Shown: positions 7,917 through 17,140, numbered from the stretch's first letter. The stretch is DNA of 38,848 nucleotides from Phycisphaerales bacterium (GCA_020847545.1 JADLBV010000067.1:1-38848), one strand, 5' to 3'. The notes: generated by a model from the letters alone, not told the origin. Numbers and translations are program-made.

Positions 7917-8783
7917 ATGCGGATTGATGAGTTGCTGGGCCGGGGTGGGCCGTCCATTTCGTTTGAATTTTTCCCGCCCAAGACGGATGCGGGATTTGGG
8001 CAACTCTTTTCGGCGATTGAGGAATTGCGCCCGTTGCAACCCAGTTACGTCTCGGTGACGTACGGGGCCGGCGGCAGCACCCGGCAAAAGACGGTTCAAC
8101 TGGTCGAGCGGATCCAAAACGAGTTGGGGATCCGGTCGATGGCCCATTTGACCTGCGTGGGCCACACGGCCGAGGAGATCGGCGGGATTCTCGATGAACT
8201 GTGGAAATCGGGCATTCGCAATGTGCTGGCATTGCGGGGAGACCCGCCGGCCGGCCAAAGCCAGTTTGTGGCGACGCCGGGCGGGTTTGGGTATGCCAAT
8301 GAACTGGTGAAATTCGTCAAATCACGCCACGATTTCTGCATCGGCGTCGCGGGATACCCCGAAGGCCACCCCCAATGCCTCAACCGCACACGAGACTTGG
8401 AACACCTGAAGGCGAAGGTGGATGCGGGGGGATGTTTTGTCATCACGCAGTTGTTTTTCGACAACGCCGAATTTTACCGCTTTCGCGACGAAGCCAGGGC
8501 CATGGGGATCAAGGCCCCGATCATCGCGGGGATCATGCCGATCACCAACGTGTCGCAGATCAAGCGGTTTGTGTCGATGTGCGGGGCGAAAATCCCACAT
8601 CGACTGTTGCGCAAGCTCGAATCGGTGGAATCCGACCCGGAAAAGGTTCATCAAACCGGCGTCGAATACGCGGCCATGCAATGCGCGGATTTGCTCTTTA
8701 ATGATGTGGATGGGGTGCATTTTTATACACTTAACAAGAGCAAGGCGACGGTGGGCGTGGTGGAACGGTTGAAACGACAATAA
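7917..8783 (+). CDS. metF: Methylenetetrahydrofolate reductase
   Basis: A 288-residue cytoplasmic FAD enzyme reducing 5,10-methylene-THF to 5-methyl-THF, the methyl donor for methionine. Signatures: 'SFEFFPPKTDAG' near the N-terminus, 'YVSVTYGAGGSTR' (44-56), 'MAHLTCVGHT' and 'NVLALRGDPP' in the TIM barrel, 'GVAGYPEGH', and 'FVITQLFFDN' near residue 180. The length is the usual bacterial catalytic-domain size. ATG 7917 follows AAAGGA. It lies about 3 kb from the metY-metX-metW operon on the opposite strand, which suggests a loosely grouped methionine region. No S-adenosylmethionine riboswitch was recognised upstream. Confidence 0.95.
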   Translation: MRIDELLGRGGPSISFEFFPPKTDAGFGQLFSAIEELRPLQPSYVSVTYGAGGSTRQKTVQLVERIQNELGIRSMAHLTCVGHTAEEIGGILDELWKSGIRNVLALRGDPPAGQSQFVATPGGFGYANELVKFVKSRHDFCIGVAGYPEGHPQCLNRTRDLEHLKAKVDAGGCFVITQLFFDNAEFYRFRDEARAMGIKAPIIAGIMPITNVSQIKRFVSMCGAKIPHRLLRKLESVESDPEKVHQTGVEYAAMQCADLLFNDVDGVHFYTLNKSKATVGVVERLKRQ

Positions 8784-8810
8784 TCATATTATCGCGTAAA
8801 AAGACAGGTC

Positions 8811-8839
8811 TTGATATTATCCCTCTTTTGTCCTACCTT
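8811..8839 (+). promoter_or_regulatory. Possible promoter of the kinase gene
   Basis: TTGATA (8811-8816), 17 nt, TACCTT (8834-8839). The -10 is weak. The 291-nt gap between metF and the kinase holds nothing else recognisable. Confidence 0.3.
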
Positions 8840-9074
8840 TAATTGTATGGGGTCAATCGGCCGGCTCGAGGCACCGGTTTCTCCTGAAAAAGCAGGGTGA
8901 ACACCTCAGCGCCCTGTCTTGTTGATGCTTCATTGAGGTACAGTGCGTCAAAGTTGTCTTCCGTTCGCGGCGGATGTTTATCATCCTTTATCTTCCGCCG
9001 AAAATGTGCCGGCCAGGGGAATCCACCCAACCCAAGCCGGAAATTCGAGGACGACCGGGGTGGACATTATATCC

Positions 9075-9941
9075 ATGGTTCAGAAACTGCTGCACTACGA
9101 TGTGTTGGAGCGTCTCGGAGAGGGTGCGCGGAGCATCATCTACGCCGTCCGCGATCCGGAGACCCGTCAGGTTTACGCCCTGAAGCATGTGGTGCGCGCC
9201 GAACAAAAGGACATCCGCTTCATCGAACAAATGGAGGCGGAATTTGAGATCAGCCGGCAGTTTACCCACCCCAATCTTCGCCGGTCGTTCGATCTGAAAA
9301 TTGTCAAGTCCTTGCTGTTGAAGGTCAACGAAGCCTTTTTGTTGATGGAACTGGTCGATGGCAAGCCGCTGGATGTGCGGCTGCCCCCCAGCATCATCGA
9401 CATCGTGGATACATTCATCCAGGCCGCCCAGGGATTGAAGGCGATGCACGCGATGGGATACGCCCATTGCGACATCAAGCCCAACAACATCCTGCGTAAC
9501 GAAAAGGGCCGGGTCAAAATCATCGACTTTGGCCAAAGCTGCAAGATCGGCACGGTCAAGGAACGCATTCAGGGGACTCCGGACTATATCGCCCCGGAAC
9601 AGGTGCTTCGTCGGCCGATCAGTGTGCAGACGGATGTCTTTAATCTGGGGGCGACATTGTACTGGTCCACCACCGGCCGACACATTCCCACCGCCTATAC
9701 GGTCAAGGGGAAGGGTGAGAACAGCTTTTTGCTGGATACGCGATTTGAGACCGCTACTGAATTAAACCCCAAGGTTCCGGCCGCCATGAGCAATCTCATC
9801 ATGGCCTGCATCGCCACCAAGCCACAAAGCCGACCGGCCGACATGGATGAGGTGCTGTCGAGACTTGAATTGGCCAAACACATTTTAAGCCGGCCAACCA
9901 GCTCCATCGAAACGTCGATGCTGGACGACACCCATCATTAA
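9075..9941 (+). CDS. Compact Hanks-type serine/threonine protein kinase
   Basis: A 288-residue protein that is essentially only a kinase domain. Motifs: Gly-rich loop 'RLGEGARSIIY' (13-23), VAIK-equivalent lysine K37 in 'YALKHVV', catalytic loop 'HCDIKPNN' (131-138; HCD instead of HRD, with Asp133 and Asn138 retained), 'DFGQ' (151-154), activation-loop 'GTPDYIAPEQ' (167-176) and 'TDVFNLG'. The key residues for activity are therefore present. There is no transmembrane segment or sensor domain, unlike most bacterial Hanks kinases, so it should be cytosolic. ATG 9075 sits at the start of the domain. An open reading extending to 8943 adds 44 residues without kinase features or a ribosome site. 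It converges on metW with a 12-nt gap. The substrate is unknown. Confidence 0.9.
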   Translation: MVQKLLHYDVLERLGEGARSIIYAVRDPETRQVYALKHVVRAEQKDIRFIEQMEAEFEISRQFTHPNLRRSFDLKIVKSLLLKVNEAFLLMELVDGKPLDVRLPPSIIDIVDTFIQAAQGLKAMHAMGYAHCDIKPNNILRNEKGRVKIIDFGQSCKIGTVKERIQGTPDYIAPEQVLRRPISVQTDVFNLGATLYWSTTGRHIPTAYTVKGKGENSFLLDTRFETATELNPKVPAAMSNLIMACIATKPQSRPADMDEVLSRLELAKHILSRPTSSIETSMLDDTHH

Positions 9942-9953
9942 AAAAATCACAAC

Positions 9954-10676
9954 TCAATCACCCGCGGTGAGGATGCAGAGGATTTCCTGCGCGAAAATGT
10001 TGTCGTTGGGTTGCAGCGGACGCACACCTTCGGAGGAGAGGACATGGGATTCGAGCAATTTGGCATTCAGTTGGGGCAGACAACCCAGAAAATCATCGAG
10101 GCTGAACAGATGGATGTTGGGGGTGTCGTACCAACGGTAAGGCAGACAGTGGGTGATGGGCATGGTGCCGCGCAGGGCGAGGTCGAGACGAACCCGCCAG
10201 TAGCCGAAATTGGGGAAAGAGACGATGCCGCGCCGGCCGACGCGGAGCATTTCACCCAAAACATCCAGCGGACGGCGAAGGGTCTGCATCGTCTCCTCCA
10301 AAACGACGTAATCAAAGCTCCGGTCGGCGAATCCCTTCAATCCCGCGTCCAGATCGCTCTGGAAAACCGGGACACCCCGCGCGACACATTGCATGACGGC
10401 TTCGGCGTCCAGTTCAACACCCTGCCCGCGCACTTTTTTGGCAAGGATCAGGCCGGACAGAAGCTGGCCATCGCCACACCCCAGGTCCAGAACGGCGCTT
10501 TTGGGTTCGATGAGTTGTTCGATGATCCGATCCTGCCAGCGAGATGTGGGTGAATCGGGAGAAGCCGCGATGGCCGGTCGATCCACCAGTTGCAAAAGCT
10601 CGGCATCGGCCCATTTGGAGAAGGATTCATCGATGGCCGACAGCAGACAGCGAATTTGTTCCAGGTTGCGGGTCAT
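9954..10676 (-). CDS. metW: MetW, methionine biosynthesis methyltransferase-fold protein
   Basis: A 240-residue Rossmann-fold protein. 'VLDLGCGDGQLLSGL' (about 63-77) is the SAM-binding motif I. 'FDYVVLEETMQTLRRP' and 'GIVSFPNFGYW' followed by 'LPYRWYDTPNIHLFS' are diagnostic of MetW. MetW pairs with MetX homoserine acyltransferase in many bacteria and is reported to be needed for its activity. Its start overlaps the metX stop by 4 nt (ATGA), the usual metX-metW arrangement. The N-terminal 45 residues before the fold are longer than in many MetW proteins, which are typically near 200 residues. Confidence 0.93.
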   Translation of the reverse strand: MTRNLEQIRCLLSAIDESFSKWADAELLQLVDRPAIAASPDSPTSRWQDRIIEQLIEPKSAVLDLGCGDGQLLSGLILAKKVRGQGVELDAEAVMQCVARGVPVFQSDLDAGLKGFADRSFDYVVLEETMQTLRRPLDVLGEMLRVGRRGIVSFPNFGYWRVRLDLALRGTMPITHCLPYRWYDTPNIHLFSLDDFLGCLPQLNAKLLESHVLSSEGVRPLQPNDNIFAQEILCILTAGD

Positions 10677-11887
10677 GCGGGGTTCGTTGGGGTGGTTTTG
10701 AGGAAGTTTTGCAGCAGATGGCCGACCGTTTGGTTCTCCACCAGGAAGGCATCATGCCCAAATCTCGACGGGACATTCACATAAGTGACCGGCTTGTGCG
10801 CCCGGCACAGCGCAAGGGCAAATTCGCGGCACTGGGCCGGTGTATACAGCCAGTCCGATGAGAAGGAGACGACCATCACCTGCGATCGGATGCGCTGACA
10901 GGCCGCCACCAGGTCCCCCCGCCCCCATTTGGCGGCCGCGTCGTAATAATCCATGGCACGGGTGATATAAAGATAGCTGTTGGCATCAAAGCGCTCGACG
11001 AAGGATCGCCCCTGGTGATCCAGATAACTCTCCACCTCAAACTCCACACCAAATCCGGAGCGTTTTTGCCGGCGTCTTCTGCCGAATTTTTCGTGCATCC
11101 CCTCCTCCGAAAGATAGGTGATGTGCGCCATCATGCGGGCAACGGCCAGACCATGATTGGGATGGTCCGTTTGATAATAATCCCCCCCATTAAAATTCGG
11201 ATCGTTCATGATCGCCTGTCGACCCACGGCGTTAAACGCCAATCCCTGTGCCGACAATCGCGGCGACGCCGCCAGCACAATCGCCCTCTGCACCCGATTT
11301 GGAAATGCCAAGGCCCATTCCAGCGCCTGCTGCCCCCCCAACGATCCCCCCACCACCGTATGGATGCGATCAATCCCCATCGCATCCAACATTCTCGCCT
11401 GAAGCTGCACCCAATCCCCCACCGTCACCACCGGAAAGGACAACCCATACGGCCTTGCGGTGGCGGGATTGATCGACGCCGGGCCGGTGGTTCCGTAACA
11501 GCTCCCCAGAAAATTGGCGCAGATGACAAAATACCTCCCCGTGTCGATCGCCTTGCCCGGGCCGACGATCCGGTCCCACCATCCGGGGTGTTTCAATCTC
11601 CAACTCCGCCCGGTCGATCCCGCCTCGGAATCCCAACCGGCCGCGTGGGCGTCGCCGGAGAGGGCGTGGGTGATGAGAATCACATTGTCCCTTCCAGCCG
11701 ACAATTCCCCGTACGTTTCATACTCCACTTCGATGGGGCCGATGGTTCCCCCCATCTCCAGCGCGAAGGGATTCTTCCCGGTTGCCAGTTGCATCCGCTT
11801 GGCGCGTGTTGATCCGACCGAATGGGGGCTGTCGGGTGGGTCGCCGATCGGTTTGCGGGGGGTTTGACTGGATGCCGGGTCTGGCAT
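10673..11887 (-). CDS. metX: Homoserine O-acyltransferase MetX
   Basis: A 404-residue alpha/beta-hydrolase enzyme that acylates homoserine with acetyl- or succinyl-CoA, the first committed step of methionine synthesis. Seen: 'LITHALSGDAHAAG' (71-84), 'NFLGSCYGTTGP' (125-136), nucleophile elbow 'GGSLGGQQALEW' with Ser182, Asp345 in 'SSDWLYTP' and His378 in 'RFGHDAFL', completing the catalytic triad. Acetyl versus succinyl specificity cannot be read reliably. A basic insertion RRRRQKR near 270-276 is an oddity. The start lies 3 nt after the metY stop, and the stop overlaps metW, so the three genes form one operon. Confidence 0.93.
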   Translation of the reverse strand: MPDPASSQTPRKPIGDPPDSPHSVGSTRAKRMQLATGKNPFALEMGGTIGPIEVEYETYGELSAGRDNVILITHALSGDAHAAGWDSEAGSTGRSWRLKHPGWWDRIVGPGKAIDTGRYFVICANFLGSCYGTTGPASINPATARPYGLSFPVVTVGDWVQLQARMLDAMGIDRIHTVVGGSLGGQQALEWALAFPNRVQRAIVLAASPRLSAQGLAFNAVGRQAIMNDPNFNGGDYYQTDHPNHGLAVARMMAHITYLSEEGMHEKFGRRRRQKRSGFGVEFEVESYLDHQGRSFVERFDANSYLYITRAMDYYDAAAKWGRGDLVAACQRIRSQVMVVSFSSDWLYTPAQCREFALALCRAHKPVTYVNVPSRFGHDAFLVENQTVGHLLQNFLKTTPTNPA

Positions 11888-11890
11888 GAA

Positions 11891-13213
11891 TCATCCCGTG
11901 GTGGCAATCCGCAAAGCCTGGTCCAGATCGGCGATGATGTCGGCCACATCCTCCAATCCCACCGAGATGCGGACATAATCGGGTGTGACCCCCGCCTTTT
12001 TCTGGTCCTGTTCCGACAACTGCTGGTGGGTTGTACTGGCCGGGTGAATCACCAGCGTGCGAACGTCGAGGATATTCGCCAGGTGGGAGGCGAGCTTGAC
12101 GGAATTAATGAACTTTTTCCCCGCCTCCAGCCCCCCTTTGATCCCGAATCCCATGATCGCACCCGCCCCCTGGGGAAAATATTTATTCGCCCGTTCAAAA
12201 TCGGGATGGGAAGGGAGCCCCGGATAATTCACCCAACCCACGGCCGGGTGTTTGGCCAGAAATTCCGCCACCTTCCGTGCGTTTGCCACATGGGCGCGCG
12301 CCCGCAGCGGCAGGGTCTCCGCCCCCTGCAAAATCAAAAAGCTGTTGAACGGGGACAAACAAGCCCCGGTGTCGCGCAACAGTCCGCAGCGAGCCTTCAG
12401 GACAAAGGCCATTCCCGGGGCCACCGCTTTTTCATGCCCGCCGAAGGCATCCCAGAAGTTCACTCCATGATAAGAATGATCCGGCTCCGTAATTTCCGGG
12501 AATTTACCCCCTTTTTTCCAATCAAAATCCCCTTTTTCCACAATCGCCCCCCCCATGGAGTTGCCATGCCCACCAATCATCTTCGTCAGGGCATAAACCG
12601 CGATGTCGGCTCCATGATCAAAGGGATTAAACAACGGCGGCGGCGTCACCGTGTTGTCCACGATGAACGGAATTCCGTTTTTGTGCGCAATCGCCGCGAT
12701 GGCGGCAAAATCATCGACGTTGTTGCGCGGATTGCCGATCGACTCACAAAAAACCAGCCGGGTATTTTTGTCGATGGCATTCTTCACATTCTCCGCCTTG
12801 CTCGAATCGACCAACCTCGCCTCGATGCCGAATCGTTTGAGGGTGGATGTAAAGAGGGTGACGGTCCCGCCATACAGATAACTGCTGGAGACAATATTCT
12901 GCCCGGCGTTGGTAATATTCAAAATGGCATAAAAAATGGCGGACATCCCCGAAGCAACCGCCAGCGCCCCCGCCCCACCATGCAAAGCGGCCAGCCTTTT
13001 CTCCAAAACATCGGTGGTCGGGTTCATGATGCGCGTATAAATATTTCCAAACTGCTTTAACGCAAAAAGATTGGCCGCGTGATCGGCGTCATTAAAGACA
13101 AAACTGGTCGTCTGGTAGATCGGAACCGCCCGCGCCAACGTCGCCGGATCGGGCGACTGCCCCCCATGAATGGCGGCGGTGTCAACGGAAGGTCTGTTGG
13201 TCTTTTTCGACAT
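11891..13213 (-). CDS. metY: O-acetylhomoserine sulfhydrylase (MetY)
   Basis: A 440-residue PLP enzyme of the Cys/Met metabolism family that makes homocysteine from O-acylhomoserine and sulfide. Features: '[12 protein letters not shown]' (29-40), '[15 protein letters not shown]' (59-73), '[11 protein letters not shown]' (83-93), PLP-contacting Asp186 in 'FIVDNT', and the Schiff-base lysine K211 in '[11 protein letters not shown]'. The mid-region insertion and the total length above 420 favour MetY over MetB/MetZ. ATG 13213 has an AAGGAG site 7 nt upstream; a longer reading to 13327 runs into a purine-rich non-coding stretch. It is first gene of metY-metX-metW, i.e. a direct sulfhydrylation route. 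No SAM riboswitch or MetJ-box series was recognised in the leader. Confidence 0.93.
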   Translation of the reverse strand: MSKKTNRPSVDTAAIHGGQSPDPATLARAVPIYQTTSFVFNDADHAANLFALKQFGNIYTRIMNPTTDVLEKRLAALHGGAGALAVASGMSAIFYAILNITNAGQNIVSSSYLYGGTVTLFTSTLKRFGIEARLVDSSKAENVKNAIDKNTRLVFCESIGNPRNNVDDFAAIAAIAHKNGIPFIVDNTVTPPPLFNPFDHGADIAVYALTKMIGGHGNSMGGAIVEKGDFDWKKGGKFPEITEPDHSYHGVNFWDAFGGHEKAVAPGMAFVLKARCGLLRDTGACLSPFNSFLILQGAETLPLRARAHVANARKVAEFLAKHPAVGWVNYPGLPSHPDFERANKYFPQGAGAIMGFGIKGGLEAGKKFINSVKLASHLANILDVRTLVIHPASTTHQQLSEQDQKKAGVTPDYVRISVGLEDVADIIADLDQALRIATTG

Positions 13214-13307
13214 TGGCTTCTCCTTGTTGGGAACATGATACCCGATCCGCCGATGATATTCTCCCTGATGACAAGGTGACAAGGTGAGGAGGAAGGGAGG
13301 AATGTGC

Positions 13308-13352
13308 CACAGAAACACAGAGCACACAGAGAAGAGAAGAATAAAAAAGAGG
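13308..13352. repeat. CACAGA-type purine-rich intergenic sequence
   Basis: Repeated CACAGA/ACACAG/AGAAGAG units occur upstream of metY, next to tandem GACAAGGT at 13268-13283. They look like a low-complexity intergenic repeat rather than a gene or riboswitch. This sits in the 568-nt gap 13214-13781, whose other recognisable content is the ISL3 remnant; 13658-13781 shows only a short GC-rich palindrome. Confidence 0.45.
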
Positions 13353-13363
13353 TCCTTCCGGAA

Positions 13364-13657
13364 TCACAGTGGGTATAAATCCAATCCGCCACAATGGAAA
13401 TAGATCGCGGTTTTGAAGTTCTCGACGTTGCGGAAGCCACAGCACTATCGCTTGATTGTCATGATTTTACTGTTCAGTCCTTCCGCCACGCCGTTGGTGA
13501 TGGCGTGGCGGCAATAGGGAGCGGGCGGAAGAACCCCTTGACTTTCGACGGGCAGGTTCCGATCCTGAGCATGCGGCTTCTCCTTTGGTGGCAAAACGCT
13601 TCGTAAGAGCAGTTGAGCCATCAGGATAAGCCGTTTTTGTTTGGTCGTGCAAGTCAT
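13364..13657 (-). pseudogene. ISL3-family transposase C-terminal remnant
   Basis: On the minus strand, codons ending at 13364 read 'YCRHAITNGVAEGLNSKI', 'MTIKR', a TAG stop at 13445-13447, then in the same frame 'GFRNVENFKTAIYFHCGGLD' and a TGA. This matches the conserved C-terminus of ISL3-family DDE transposases, in which the segment is continuous, so one nonsense codon has split it. The upstream codons (13520-13657) no longer resemble the family, so the rest has been lost. No terminal repeats were found. It lies between the metY leader and the IclR gene, marking an old insertion at the boundary between the housekeeping and the carbohydrate region. Confidence 0.75.
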
Positions 13658-13781
13658 CGGTATCAGCGAAAACGGTCAGTTTGAGTTACAAACCCGCTAA
13701 CCAGTGCAGACATTTTCCGCGCCCCTCATTCCGCCCCCGTGCGGGCATTTTGCTTGCCCCTTACCACTGTATTGGGAATAT

Positions 13782-14594
13782 TTATTCGGTATTGATTGGT
13801 GCACCCAGATGATTGGAAATTGTCGCGGCGGCGGCCACCAGCATCTCGCGTACGTTTTCGACAGGTGTGCGCTGCGTTTTCAGGACAATGACCGGTGTTG
13901 CCAGAACAGCAGTAGCCGAGCCGGATGGATCAAGAACGGGTGCGGTGATGCCGATGATTCCCTCTACTTCTGAACTGGGTCCCTGCCAGTAATGCTGATG
14001 GCGTATTGTATTGATGATTTCATCCAGATCGTCGGGGACTGGTGCGTTCGGATGCGCTGTTTGCCATTCTCGAATCCATCTTTCCCGATCTTCAACCGGC
14101 TGATATGCCAGTAGAAGCAGCCCTGACACGGAGTCGAACAGCGGCAGCATCCTTCCCAGACGAACGGAAAATCCAATGAAATCCGGGCTGTCGACGTTTG
14201 CGACCACCAGGATGCCGTGGTGATGCTTGATGCCAAGGTGGCATGACTCGTTCGTGTCATGGGCAAATCGGCGCATGATGGGCAGCGCCAGGTCCAGCAA
14301 ACGCCTTGTTGGCGGATGTTGGTGAGACAGTTCGAACATCTTGGCCGTCAAGCGATAAAGGTCTCCGGGGCGGTCACGCTGCACATACCCTCGCTGCTCT
14401 AGGCAATCGAGCATCCGGTAGATTTCACCCGGCGAGCGGTTCAATTCCCGTGCGATCATCGCCTGGTTGACCGCGCTGTCATATCGGGCCAGGAGTTCCA
14501 GGATGTCCAGACCCTTCTCCAATGCCGGAGCGCGGTAACGGCTGACCGCAGGCTGAACTGCCTCCGATGTCGCTTTGTCCACATGCTTATCCAT
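13782..14594 (-). CDS. IclR-family transcriptional regulator
   Basis: A 270-residue regulator. Residues about 20-85 form the winged helix: 'RAPALEKGLDILELLA' then 'RSPGEIYRMLDCLEQRGYV'. Residues about 95-265 form the IclR effector domain, with 'SCHLGIKHHHGILVVANVDS' and the conserved 'GIIGITAPV' and 'ATAVLATPV' strands. IclR proteins usually sense a small metabolite of the pathway they control. The neighbouring dehydrogenases, uronyl hydrolase and enolase-superfamily genes make a sugar acid the likely ligand, by inference. ATG 14594 begins the protein; an in-frame GTG 21 codons upstream is less likely. It is the last gene of a leftward group after an SDR and a GH105 gene. Candidate operators are the palindromes at 17256-17265 and 17303-17318. 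Confidence 0.9.
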   Translation of the reverse strand: MDKHVDKATSEAVQPAVSRYRAPALEKGLDILELLARYDSAVNQAMIARELNRSPGEIYRMLDCLEQRGYVQRDRPGDLYRLTAKMFELSHQHPPTRRLLDLALPIMRRFAHDTNESCHLGIKHHHGILVVANVDSPDFIGFSVRLGRMLPLFDSVSGLLLLAYQPVEDRERWIREWQTAHPNAPVPDDLDEIINTIRHQHYWQGPSSEVEGIIGITAPVLDPSGSATAVLATPVIVLKTQRTPVENVREMLVAAAATISNHLGAPINTE

Positions 14595-14763
14595 GATATT
14601 GCAATTCCGATTATTGTGCCGAAGCCAACCCGACCGTTCCTCCCCGCGAGATGCCACCCGGTATCTCTGTTCGTGGCATGATACCGCATCATGGCATTAA
14701 AATGCACGCTTTGACAGCGTCCGAAATCTGCTTCCTCTACCGCGCGGTCATAGGCTAATACAT

Positions 14764-15573
14764 TCAATCGCGGCAGAATTGCTGGACGTCGGATGCCTTA
14801 TACATCTGGTAGCCGCCATCGACAGGAATGATTGCCCCGGTGATGAATTCCGACAGGTCGCTGGCGAGGAATAACGCCATGTTGGCCACATCATTCGGCA
14901 AGCCAAGTCGTTGTGTCAGATGGTAGCTTTCAACTGTCCGCACGGCTGCGGGATTTTCGTCAAACCACTTCTTCTGCACCTCCGTGATGATGTAGCCGGG
15001 GCTGATACAGTTCACGCGAATGCCCTTTTTGCCATAATTGACAGCCATGGATTTCGTTAATGAAACAACGCCCCCCTTGGCCGCGGTATAACTGTCAAAA
15101 CCGCCTTCAGGGAGAACTGCATCGCAACTGCTGACATTGATGATGACGCCCCGTCCTTGTTCCAACATTGCGGGAATGCAAGCCTTGGAGCAAAGGTAGA
15201 CGCCCTTGAGTGTGATGTCGAGCTGACGATTCCACACCTTTTCATCCAGCTCATGGACGGCCCTGTCCTTGTCGTTGCACAATTGTGTCGCGGCGGCGTT
15301 GTTGTACAGGATGTCTATCCTGCCCCATCTGTGCAGGGCAGCTTCAGCCATCGAACGGACTTCAGTCCAATTGGAAACATCGCAGTGTGCAAAGGCGACC
15401 TGCTCGTCGGCAAGACCGATCAGTTCCATCGTGCGGTTGCCCTGGTCATCGTTGACATCCGCCACGAGAACTTTGGCGCCGTGCCGGGCGAACAGCATTG
15501 CCGCCGCACGACCCATGCCCATGGCGGCGCCGGTAATGACAGCAACCCGATCCTTCAACAGCTCGTTCCACAT
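14764..15573 (-). CDS. SDR-family NAD(P)-dependent dehydrogenase
   Basis: A 269-residue classical short-chain dehydrogenase/reductase. Cofactor motif TGAAMGMG (14-21), Asp39 after strand 2 (favouring NAD), 'NNAA' (91-94), and catalytic Ser149, Tyr162 and Lys166 in 'SYTAAKGG'. 'SPGYI' and the C-terminal 'FITGAIIPVDGGY' are also typical. The start at 15573 is chosen because AAGGG lies 6 nt before it; the ATG two codons earlier at 15579 is too close to that site. The substrate is probably a sugar, sugar acid or hydroxy-acid, given the neighbours, but SDR sequences do not reveal it. It lies between the GH105 and IclR genes on the same strand. Confidence 0.88.
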   Translation of the reverse strand: MWNELLKDRVAVITGAAMGMGRAAAMLFARHGAKVLVADVNDDQGNRTMELIGLADEQVAFAHCDVSNWTEVRSMAEAALHRWGRIDILYNNAAATQLCNDKDRAVHELDEKVWNRQLDITLKGVYLCSKACIPAMLEQGRGVIINVSSCDAVLPEGGFDSYTAAKGGVVSLTKSMAVNYGKKGIRVNCISPGYIITEVQKKWFDENPAAVRTVESYHLTQRLGLPNDVANMALFLASDLSEFITGAIIPVDGGYQMYKASDVQQFCRD

Positions 15574-15634
15574 CGCCATCCCTTAAATGGGCATCGCCTC
15601 CTGCGCACGGCTGTGGCCTGGGGGCCTGTTCGAT

Positions 15635-16831
15635 TTAACCCAAAGTAACCGCCTGAGAATGCGGCGCAGCGGCGGGGATTATAACCGCGGTGGGATTTAC
15701 GATCACCTGTGCGCGGCGCGCCGGTTTGAGCTGGAGAAAACGGGAACAGGCAACCAGAAACGGACCCTGGCCCCATGGCACGACGCCGCCTCGCGGCATG
15801 GTGCAGTAATGTTCTGCCCGGCGGCTGGGAAACGTTTCAAATGACACCCCGTCCACAAGACCATTCTCGCGCAGATGCCTCCACATTGCCCGCCAGGCCT
15901 TCTCGGCCACGGCAAAATAAGATTTGTCGATCCATCCCCGGTTGATCGCCAGGGTGAATCCCGCGATTACGAACGCCGCCACGGAAGATTCCAGGTACGA
16001 GTCCGGCCGATCCAGGATCGTGAACCAGTCTCCGGATGGATCCTGCAACTCGGTAAGTCGATTTACCTGCTGGACCAGCACCTCTTTCAAATGGATAAAT
16101 TCGGGTCTGTGCGACGGAAGATGCTGCATCGTTTCCACGAGGCCAAGCAGGCCCCATCCATTGCCACGTCCCCACAGGATGCCGTTGCGTTGTTCAGATT
16201 CCTCAATCCAGAAATGATGAAACAACTGATGGGCCGGATCCCATAGCAACTGGACTTGCGGCACGATCGTCTGAAGACATTGTTCAAGATACCGCTCTTC
16301 TTTCGTCACGGCATACAACGATGCGAGAAAAGGACCCTGGAAATGCACACTGTCCACGAAAACGCAGGCGCCGGCATTCTCCGTCGCCATGGACTTGCGG
16401 CGCTGTTCGGCACGTTCCGAATACTGGGGATGATCGATCGGCAGCTCCGGAGGAAGCTCCAGGTGCGCATCATCATAATGGATCGGGCAGCCATTCTTGG
16501 ATCGGCGAAATGTTGATAGATAATCTGCGAAATCCCTCGCCGCTTCCAGCAGGGAGGGATCACCCGTCCGCTGATAGCATCGAACCAAGGCGACGCCCGC
16601 CGCCGTGTGGTCAAACTTACTGCGATATTCGATCCTCGATATCCAACCCTTGAACAATCCATGGACGTAGCCAAGATATTTCTGATTGCCAGTCAATTCA
16701 GTCGCATCGAGCAAACCTTCCAAGCCGATTCCATCACCCCAGAACCACATTTTCCATCGGTAGTCCGTGAGCAAATTCGCCGCGCAGGCGATGGTGGCAA
16801 GCATGATCTGACGTGGTGGTATCGAATGCAT
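15635..16831 (-). CDS. GH88/GH105-like unsaturated glycuronyl hydrolase
   Basis: A 398-residue (alpha/alpha)6-barrel protein of the glycosyl hydrolase family 88/105 type (PF07470), which hydrates the 4,5-unsaturated uronic acid left at oligosaccharide ends by polysaccharide lyases. Seen: 'FWGDGIGLEGLLDA' (30-43), 'VDSVHFQGPFLASLYAVT' with the likely catalytic Asp160, 'WGRGNGWGLLGLVE' (220-233), 'ESSVAAFVIAGFTLAI' and 'VPWGQGPFLV'. No signal peptide: the hydrophobic N-terminal part is the first barrel helix, so action is cytoplasmic, as for YteR/YesR. It is first in a leftward group with SDR and IclR genes; the candidate promoter at 17112-17140 leaves a leader of about 270 nt. No polysaccharide lyase is recognised in the window, which leaves the source of unsaturated ends open. 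Confidence 0.85.
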   Translation of the reverse strand: MHSIPPRQIMLATIACAANLLTDYRWKMWFWGDGIGLEGLLDATELTGNQKYLGYVHGLFKGWISRIEYRSKFDHTAAGVALVRCYQRTGDPSLLEAARDFADYLSTFRRSKNGCPIHYDDAHLELPPELPIDHPQYSERAEQRRKSMATENAGACVFVDSVHFQGPFLASLYAVTKEERYLEQCLQTIVPQVQLLWDPAHQLFHHFWIEESEQRNGILWGRGNGWGLLGLVETMQHLPSHRPEFIHLKEVLVQQVNRLTELQDPSGDWFTILDRPDSYLESSVAAFVIAGFTLAINRGWIDKSYFAVAEKAWRAMWRHLRENGLVDGVSFETFPSRRAEHYCTMPRGGVVPWGQGPFLVACSRFLQLKPARRAQVIVNPTAVIIPAAAPHSQAVTLG

Positions 16832-17111
16832 ATGTTACTTTCATCTATTCGCCACGAATTCCGGCCTCCAGGCGATATCCGGCGACCGGAACCTCTCGGC
16901 TCAGGATGGGTTTCAATACAACGGACAGTTTCAACGACTGTGCCGTGGTGTTTTCAACATCCGTCCATGCCAACGACAGATTTCGCCAATCCAGCGTTGG
17001 ACTTTCTCCACGCGTATGCTGTTGGCAATAAACAACTTGTGGCAAGTTAACGCCCATCGCATTTATCCACTGCTCCAAACAAAATGATTCATAAGCAAAT
17101 TTACTATTTAC

Positions 17112-17140
17112 TTTTACACCATTTTTTGATTTTTGTCAAA
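17112..17140 (-). promoter_or_regulatory. Leftward promoter for the GH105-SDR-IclR genes
   Basis: On the minus strand TTGACA (17140-17135), 17-nt spacer, TAAAAG (17117-17112), embedded in A/T-rich DNA. It lies in the 531-nt divergent gap 16832-17362. Confidence 0.45.

Noticed and set aside
8943-9074. 44-residue N-terminal extension of the kinase
   Set aside because: No ribosome site, no kinase-like residues; the domain starts exactly at ATG 9075.
11822-13060. 412-codon open frame on the plus strand
   Set aside because: Antisense to metY and the metX start; no motif, and the opposite strand has a complete PLP enzyme.
13214-13363. SAM riboswitch or other leader RNA before metY
   Set aside because: No recognisable SAM-I/II/III core; only repeat-like purine-rich DNA.
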